Source: an uncultured Chloroflexota bacterium (GTDB lineage: Bacteria; Chloroflexota; Anaerolineae; Anaerolineales; Anaerolineaceae). From it: 33,130 bases of DNA. Location: the NCBI GenBank assembly GCA_902774215.1, contig CACYHU010000073.1:1-33130 (forward strand), given 5' to 3'. The position numbers and the translations under genes were made by a program. The notes beneath the pieces are model-generated. The model had not been told where the DNA came from and searched no databases. It saw only the letters and a list, made by a program, of their open reading frames with translations. Position 1 is the first letter of the stretch. Each line of letters begins with the position of its first letter. Shown piece by piece: positions 28,511-33,130 of the stretch.

Positions 28511-28703
28511 ATTCCCGGGGACGGTTTTCCCGCCCTCGCAATTCCCGGGGACGGTTTTCCCGCGCGCGGAGCAGCAGCGGGGAACCGTCCCCGGGGCAGG
28601 ACCGTCCGCTTCAAGTGAACTTCACTCCTCGTTGCTCAGGGGCCGTTCCCCGGCAGCGGGAAAACCGTCCCCGGAGCAGGACCGTCCGCTTCCGGGGAAC
28701 TTC
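28511..28703. repeat. cluster of GGGGACGGTTTTCCCG REP-like units
   Basis: Two direct copies (28511-28532 and 28541-28562) face inverted copies around 28579-28592 and 28656-28674. A second block, ACCGTCCCCGG to GCAGGACCGTCCGCTTC, is repeated in the same direction with about 81 bases offset (28584 and 28665). The inverted copies can fold into long GC-rich stems. Related sequence recurs at 32549-32600. Confidence 0.75.
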
Positions 28704-28724
28704 ACACCCCATGATCAGATGCCG

Positions 28725-28782
28725 TACCACCGACCACTGACCACCGACTACTGACCCCTGACCCCTGACCACTGACCACTTA
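28725..28782. repeat. CTGACCA-type short tandem array
   Basis: About eight imperfect 7-base units (GACCACT, GACCACC, GACTACT, GACCCCT). Non-coding; similar in style to the array at 12216-12279. Confidence 0.7.
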
Positions 28783-28786
28783 ATAC

Positions 28787-28816
28787 AAAAAATCCGCCTT
28801 TAAGAATCAGACGGAT
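28787..28816 (-). terminator. terminator for the secreted-protein gene
   Basis: On the minus strand, ATCCGTC/GGCGGAT (one G-U pair) at 28792-28798 and 28810-28816, followed by a six-base T-run. Confidence 0.7.
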
Positions 28817-28834
28817 CAAATGTTCCGGGCTTTT

Positions 28835-28866
28835 GGATGCCCCCCGCAGGGGGCATCCATTTTTTT
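28835..28866 (+). terminator. strong plus-strand terminator without an obvious upstream gene
   Basis: GGATGCCCCC (28835-28844) and GGGGGCATCC (28849-28858) with loop CGCA, followed by A and a seven-base T-run on the plus strand. All nearby genes are on the minus strand. Confidence 0.75.
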
Positions 28867-28897
28867 CAAATTTCGCCGGAATCAGTCCTGCTGATGA

Positions 28898-30566
28898 TTA
28901 TTTCGGTGCAGCGACACAATTGGTGTTATTGTGATCGGAGAAGATCTTACCGGTGATATAGAAACCGAAGTCGGTGAAATTCACTGCGCCGGTCATCGCG
29001 GTATCAGCATTCAGCTGGGACGGGACATCCGTGACCTTTGCACGACCGATGAGGATCACATCATCGCCGCCGTCAAGGATGATCTTGTTGCCCTTGACAG
29101 GTTCAATGGTGGAAAGTACCCAGTGGAAGCTCATCGGAGAACCGCCATTGATAGCGACTGCAACATTATCCAGCTTCACAACTTCTTCGCGGACACCGTC
29201 GTTCCTGAGGCGGACAGCGATGTAAGCGAATTTACCGCATTTCTGATAGAGACCCCAGACGCCGCCTTCATAGACTCCGTAAGGACCGGAAGCTTCGATA
29301 GCATCATCAGAGAGCATCGGATAAGAAGAAACGAATGGTTTCAGAGGATCCATGACCTGCATGCGGCTGATGGGCGGGCACGGGAATTCAACAGGTTCGA
29401 ATACGCCACGGATAGTCCGGGTCATTCCGCCGAGGCGCAGAGTGAAGGGGATATTATCACCGTCAGCTGCGCGCAGAACAGCACTGGAGATATGATCGAT
29501 GGTGATATCGATGCGGACCATACCGTGGTCAGCGATGGCGATGCCTTCACCGAACTTGCAGTAGTCGGTACGCGGAGCTGCGTTGGCCACATTGTAGGAT
29601 GTGTATTTGCAGGTGTACTTGGTGATGCGGGTATGTGCATCATCGTACCAGGCGAATACTTCGGCCGGGATGATGTAGTTCTGGCGGCGGATATTCGGCT
29701 GGAGATTGCGGACAACTGCCTGCAGACGTGCTTCACCGGTATTTTCATCATACTTCGCACGGACTGCGTATCCCATTCCGCCGTAAACCTGCAGGCTGTC
29801 CTGGCAGTAATTGTGCTTGGTGCCGCTGTTGGCAACAGTCTGACCGGTAACAGTGACTACACCTGAATCCTGACCAATACGCATGTTCGCCGGAATGTTG
29901 TTGAGCAGCCACAGAGAGGTGAAGTAATCAGTGAAATAAATATCCATCCAAACGGGTTCTCCGCCCTGAATTACATAACCACGAGGAACAGTCAGATAAC
30001 CCTTGAGTTTGCCGGTGAAAGTACCGTCGCTGTTTCTTCTGAAGCTGAGAGAGCTGCAGCCATCGCCGCCGCGGGAATCACACTTCTTGAGACCCAATTT
30101 AATATCCTCACCACCTGCGGTGGTCATGAAAGCGTCAATGTCAGTGAAATAGGTGACATTGGGGTCGCCATAGTAGTAATTGGCAACAGGAGCCTGTTCG
30201 AAATCCATCTTGGTCAGTTCGACGCTGAATTCAATCAAACCATCGCCGCAGGGATCAAATGTGAACTTCGGTTCATAAGCCGTTAATACAGCGCGGCCGG
30301 TGTTATCAACCACCATATTGCCATTGGTATCGAACTGATATTCACCGAATTCCAGCGGAGCTTTGGCAACAGGAACCGTTTCACCCTTGTCATTGACAGT
30401 GGTCGGCAGTTTGCCGGGGAACGGCTGAGGACCGTTATCCCAGAGGAAATTGGATCAACACGGTATTTTCATCCCAGGTTTCCGTGAAGTCTTGTGCAAA
30501 GACTCCAACCGACATGCTCAGGACCATAACCAGAGCAAACAAAATACTTAAAGTTTTCGTTTTCAT
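28898..30566 (-). CDS. secreted protein of unknown function, interrupted by a frameshift
   Basis: The gene starts at the ATG at 30566 with a clear signal peptide (M-K-T-K-T-L, hydrophobic core, S-V-G-V-F-A-Q-D) and a GAGGT ribosome site. After T-V-L-I-Q-F this frame ends at TAA (30435-30437). The other frame resumes at once with L-W-D-N-G-P-Q-P-F-P-G-K-L-P and continues through 472 residues from M-V-V-D-N (30316) to the stop at 28898. Removing one base from the CC near 30448 joins the two parts into about 555 residues. The mature part is beta-rich with scattered cysteines (for example C-D-S-R-G-G-D-G-C, Y-T-C-K-Y-T) and no recognised domain. It could be an S-layer-like or other surface protein. 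A terminator follows at 28787-28816. The 936-base frame on the opposite strand is a shadow. Confidence 0.75.
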
Positions 30567-30635
30567 GCTTTGACCTCATTTCTCAACGAAATTTGATGAT
30601 TTTTCATCCGCCGCCCTTTTTGAGGGGGCAGGTTA

Positions 30636-30658
30636 ACTGATATTTGTGCAATATCAGT
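30636..30658. promoter_or_regulatory. perfect palindrome upstream of the secreted-protein gene
   Basis: ACTGATATT-TGTGC-AATATCAGT: 9-base arms, 5-base centre, 70-92 bases before the start codon at 30566. Form and place suit a repressor operator or a leader hairpin; no T-run follows. Confidence 0.5.
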
Positions 30659-30825
30659 GCCAACCAGCGATATTACTCCAACGAATTTTGCACAGTTTTC
30701 ATTTTGAGCTTTATCGCTGTTACTAATAGTTGCAAGGAAAATGCCAATTTCGCTATCAATTTTTATTTTGTTTATATCTGTTCCGCAAGGGGAATATTCA
30801 GGCGCACACGGGTGGACATCGAATG

Positions 30826-31052
30826 TCCCGCGTACCATCCGGCACGCTGAACCGTCAACCGAGGCCACGGCACCCAATCGCAGGAGCTTCGCCCCAGCCG
30901 CCGCTCCGGGGGACGGATTACGCGTGCACGGCCGAAACCCGATCGTCCCGCGCACCATCCGGCACGCGGAACCGTCTGCCGGGGTCACGGCACCCAATCG
31001 CAGGAGCTTCGCCCCAGCCGCCGTTCCGGGGGACGGATTACGCGTCCCCGTG
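30826..31052. repeat. 120-base tandem repeat, about 1.9 copies
   Basis: Unit 1 is 30826-30945, unit 2 is 30946-31052, with period exactly 120 and most of the second half identical (CACCCAATCGCAGGAGCTTC, then GGGGGACGGATTACGCGT). Both strands have open frames through it because 120 is a multiple of three, but neither reading resembles a protein. The surrounding 30659-30825 and 31107-31126 hold no supported gene. Confidence 0.85.
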
Positions 31053-31058
31053 AGCGGC

Positions 31059-31106
31059 GGGGGACTGGTCCGCTTGCGGGCCTGGACCCCTTATCCACGG
31101 CTTCGT
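31059..31106 (+). repeat. 48-base inverted repeat, left copy
   Basis: Matches the reverse complement of 32605-32652 at 43 of 48 positions (core GCTTGCGGGCCTGGACCCC). The pair encloses repeat copy C and the Rpn-family remnant. Confidence 0.8.
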
Positions 31107-31126
31107 GCCGCAGAAGCCAGGGCTCC

Positions 31127-31705
31127 GCTGTGGTGTACGACAGCCTTTTTCAGAAATACCATCAAAAGGTGACCACCGCTTTTTGCGGGTAATTCAGAAA
31201 AAGAGCCCTGAAACACAGCGGGGGTATGGGGGCCGCAGGCCTCCGGAAATCAGGCGCGGGCTGCGGCTTTCGCAAACACACGAACTTTCGCTCCCGCGCC
31301 TTGCGAAGCATACCCTCCGGAATGCAAAGAGAGCTCTTATAACAGCAAATGCTCCGCAATGGCGGGCGATGCCGGCAGGAGAACTTCCCGCGCCGTGGAG
31401 ATATTGCCGGGACCGGTCGGGCTGACCTTCAGTCACCCGCCCGCTTTGGCGCCTTTACATATCGCAAAACGGCTCATCTTTTGTTTTGGGGAATTATCTG
31501 AATGATCTTATCATCAACGGAGTGATTCAGCGGCTTATACAGATGTTCGGGGGACACGCATGAGCTTGCTCAGCGCATGTTCCCTCGACTGAATTATCCG
31601 GGACGCGGGGATCACTTTCGCACCCTGCTGACATTTATTCCGCGTCCCTGCGTAGCACTCCCTCCCGATGCCTTTTCAAAATTAAAATTTGAAGCGGCTC
31701 CTGTT
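31127..31705 (+). repeat. dispersed intergenic repeat, copy C (all three modules)
   Basis: Module 1 (31136-31168) is identical to 2181-2213 and includes the right arm of a hairpin GCTGT/ACAGC (31127-31144) followed by TTTTT. Module 2 (about 31163-31344) matches copy A. Module 3 (about 31345-31705) matches copy B, with landmarks AACGGCTCATCTTTTGTTTT, GGGGGACACGC, CTGAATTATCCGGGACG and CACTCCCTCCCGATG, plus about 20 extra bases near 31375-31395. No gene is supported inside it. Confidence 0.87.
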
Positions 31706-31766
31706 CCTTATCTGACACTTGCGTTGTACAGGTTCACTGCAAAATATCAGCGGATCCGAAAGCCTT

Positions 31767-31802
31767 AAAATAAAAACTCCCTCCGACAGTGCGAAGGGGA
31801 GT
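31767..31802 (-). terminator. terminator downstream of the Rpn-family remnant
   Basis: ACTCCC (31776-31781) and GGGAGT (31797-31802); on the minus strand it is followed by TTTTTATTTT. Confidence 0.65.
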
Positions 31803-31820
31803 AATTTTATTTTTACAGGT

Positions 31821-32356
31821 TTATTCAGGCTTCATTTTTTCGAGGAACTCTTCCACGCTCATCCCGGCGAGCTGAGCCGCAAAATCAATTTTGATTGATC
31901 CTGATTGACAGCCGGAAACCAAACTCTTGAAAATGAAATTCCGCTCTTCCTCGCGCCCTTCAGCACGACCTTCCTCGCGCCCTTCTATACGCCCTTCCTC
32001 TTTGAAGAGTTCCATGACCTCTGTTTCGTTATATTCTTCAAGTAACATACCTTTTACCTCCGCGCGGTGCGCTTCCAAAAACGGTTTGATCACAAAATTA
32101 TCCGCAGCGGCATGTTTGGATTATAGGATGACTGCTGTTCAAAAAGATCCATTTCATCGAATACCAGGAATGATAAATCATTCTGCATCCCAAGGAACAT
32201 GATATCCCTGATCGTGGTGATTTCGATTAAGGACGGATCTTTGTATTCGGAATTGTTTATGGCATTATACAGACTGAGTGTCCAGGCCCGGTTTACTTCA
32301 GATCCAAACAGAAAGATGAATAATCTGTCCTTATATTGGGTGTTAACAGTTGTCAT
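31821..32356 (-). pseudogene. Rpn-family nuclease/putative transposase, internally deleted and frameshifted
   Basis: The N-terminal piece (32090-32356) reads M-T-T-V-N-T-Q-Y-K-D-R-L-F-I-F-L-F-G-S-E up to S-Y-N-P-N-M-P-L-R. The C-terminal piece (31821 to about 32115) resumes in another frame at D-N-F-V-I-K-P-F-L-E-A-H-R-A-E-V-K-G and continues through an E-G-R-E-E-G-R-rich helix. Intact relatives (PD-(D/E)XK transposase-like, recombination-promoting nuclease family, about 280-330 residues) have well over 100 residues between these blocks, including most of the nuclease core. That part is gone and the join is out of frame, so this is a dead remnant. A good ribosome site (GGAGAAAGG) still precedes the ATG. 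Confidence 0.85.
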
Positions 32357-32483
32357 ATTCCTTTCTCCGGATTAATTTTATCATGGATTCTAAAAATAAT
32401 TCAGGGATCAGCCTTCTGTAAAAGTATGTCTGCTGCCGTTTATCAGATAGAATCGGCTCTTACCATAAAATCGAACATTTGTC

Positions 32484-32512
32484 AACCGCCAATATTGGCG
32501 GTTTTCTTTTTT
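32484..32512 (+). terminator. plus-strand terminator-like palindrome
   Basis: AACCGCC-AATATT-GGCGGTT is self-complementary over 20 bases and is followed by TTTCTTTTTT on the plus strand. No plus-strand gene is seen upstream of it. Confidence 0.65.
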
Positions 32513-32548
32513 AAAAATTTCTGTATACTGTATTTATCAATGACACCC

Positions 32549-32577
32549 GGGGACGGTCCTCTTCGGGGACCGTCCCC
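32549..32577. repeat. GGGGACGGTCC hairpin, REP-like unit
   Basis: Perfect 11-base arms (32549-32559 and 32567-32577) around a 7-base loop. Related to the 28511-28703 cluster, including the following ACCGTC-GCTTCA motif. It lies in the region before the last gene; a possible -10 box TATACT is at 32524-32529. Confidence 0.7.
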
Positions 32578-32604
32578 ACAAAGTACCGTCAGCTTCACAG
32601 CTGT

Positions 32605-32652
32605 ACGAAGCCGTAAAAAAGGGGTCCAGGCCCGCAAGCGATCCAGTCCCCC
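32605..32652 (-). repeat. 48-base inverted repeat, right copy
   Basis: Inverted partner of 31059-31106, with five mismatches in 48. It is followed by another GTCCAGGCCCGGG-type inverted motif near 32651-32676. Confidence 0.8.
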
Positions 32653-32707
32653 GGGCGAATCCCGGGCCTGGACCCGCCGGAAGACTAAACAAAGGAGGAG
32701 AGCTGAG

Positions 32708-33130
32708 ATGAACATTTCGGATATGATCAAAAACACGGCAGATCAGATCATCGAACCTGAAGCCGATGCGCTTGAACTCATCCGCGATTTCAGCTCTCTG
32801 GCCGAACATCTGCAGGAAGCCGAGAACGATTACGAAGAAGCGATGAAAACCTTCCGGGAGACAAATCCCGGCTCCCGCTACATCATGGATATCGCCGCAC
32901 AGACAGAAGAGGCCGCAAAAGCTCTCATCTCCCGTGCCCTGGCATATTTTACCCATTACCAGGCATCACTGGAAGATAAACAACGGGCCAATCAGATCAT
33001 CGACCGGGTCACAAAAGACGCATCCATCCGCGAAATGACCTGTTCGCAGTATTACCGCTTCATGAAGGAAGCCAACCCCGACGCAAAAGAGCTGATCGCC
33101 GCTATTCTCAAAGAAAAGCAGAAGATCATG
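32708..33130 (+). CDS. unknown helical protein, truncated by the window edge
   Basis: An open frame of 141 codons runs from the ATG at 32708 to the last base without a stop. An excellent AAAGGAGGAG ribosome site lies just upstream. The protein starts M-N-I-S-D-M-I-K-N-T-A-D-Q-I-I-E-P-E and is strongly helical and charged, with no signal peptide or recognised motif. Codon use (C-ending) resembles the real genes of the window, and the opposite-strand frame here is a shadow. Function unknown. Confidence 0.8.
   Translation, partial: MNISDMIKNTADQIIEPEADALELIRDFSSLAEHLQEAENDYEEAMKTFRETNPGSRYIMDIAAQTEEAAKALISRALAYFTHYQASLEDKQRANQIIDRVTKDASIREMTCSQYYRFMKEANPDAKELIAAILKEKQKIM

Noticed and set aside
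28725-28782. Possible CRISPR-like array
   Set aside because: Units are only 7 bases with no spacers, and no cas genes are present.
28931-29866. 311-codon plus-strand frame
   Set aside because: Antisense to the secreted protein, which has a matching signal peptide, ribosome site and terminator; the plus frame has none.
30563-31172. Open frames on both strands through the 120-base tandem repeat
   Set aside because: Frames persist because the period is a multiple of three. The residues are Arg/Pro/Ala-rich filler, and the minus frame overlaps the upstream region of another gene.

Overview
The window (33,130 bases) looks like chromosomal DNA of an anaerobic, monoderm-like bacterium, most probably an Anaerolineae-type Chloroflexota member from a gut or sediment habitat. 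This is inferred from the gene mix: pyruvate:ferredoxin oxidoreductase, succinyl-CoA synthetase, a solute-binding protein with an NBR1-type Ig domain, a phosphatase-like/FGE-like receptor, an SPFH protein and sortase-bearing surface proteins. No rRNA or ribosomal protein marker is present, so the taxonomy is an inference.

Layout. 1-2600: the tail of a winged-helix regulator, then an M20 dipeptidase (PepV type) bordered by copies of a modular intergenic repeat. 2603-4690 (minus): a papain-like protease with a lectin-like domain, an LPETG motif and a C-terminal sortase domain; its 5' end looks broken. 4751-5940: tRNA-Pro(GGG) and a glycerophosphodiester phosphodiesterase. 5992-12063 (minus): HtrA-type protease, ketopantoate reductase family protein, methionyl-tRNA formyltransferase, and a membrane protein with a degenerate PP2C domain inside and an FGE-like domain outside. 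12280-14145 (minus): an ABC half-transporter. 14313-18045: promoter, structured leader and a highly codon-biased pyruvate:ferredoxin oxidoreductase gene whose reading frame is broken by an apparent small deletion. 18203-22795: a 1530-residue adhesin/pilin-like surface protein, again ending in LPETG plus a sortase domain. 22893-24545: amino-acid-binding protein with an Ig tail. 24634-28407 (minus): sucC-sucD, and a two-gene operon of a coiled-coil protein and an SPFH protein carrying an excisionase-type HTH. 28408-33130: repeat-rich, decaying territory with a frameshifted secreted protein, an internally deleted Rpn-family nuclease, tandem, inverted and REP-like repeats, and the start of an unknown helical protein at the right edge.

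Most interesting. Two otherwise unrelated secreted proteins (2603-4558 and 18203-22795) share a C-terminal module: LPETGF, a short spacer, then a complete sortase domain with His, Cys and Arg. The spacing from LPETG to His (78 residues) and to Cys (145 residues) is identical in both. A sorting signal placed in cis immediately before its own presumed transpeptidase, with no C-terminal membrane anchor, suggests a self-processing surface-attachment system. No free-standing sortase is seen in the window. A second theme is a three-module intergenic repeat family whose copies show different module combinations, accompanied by several broken genes.
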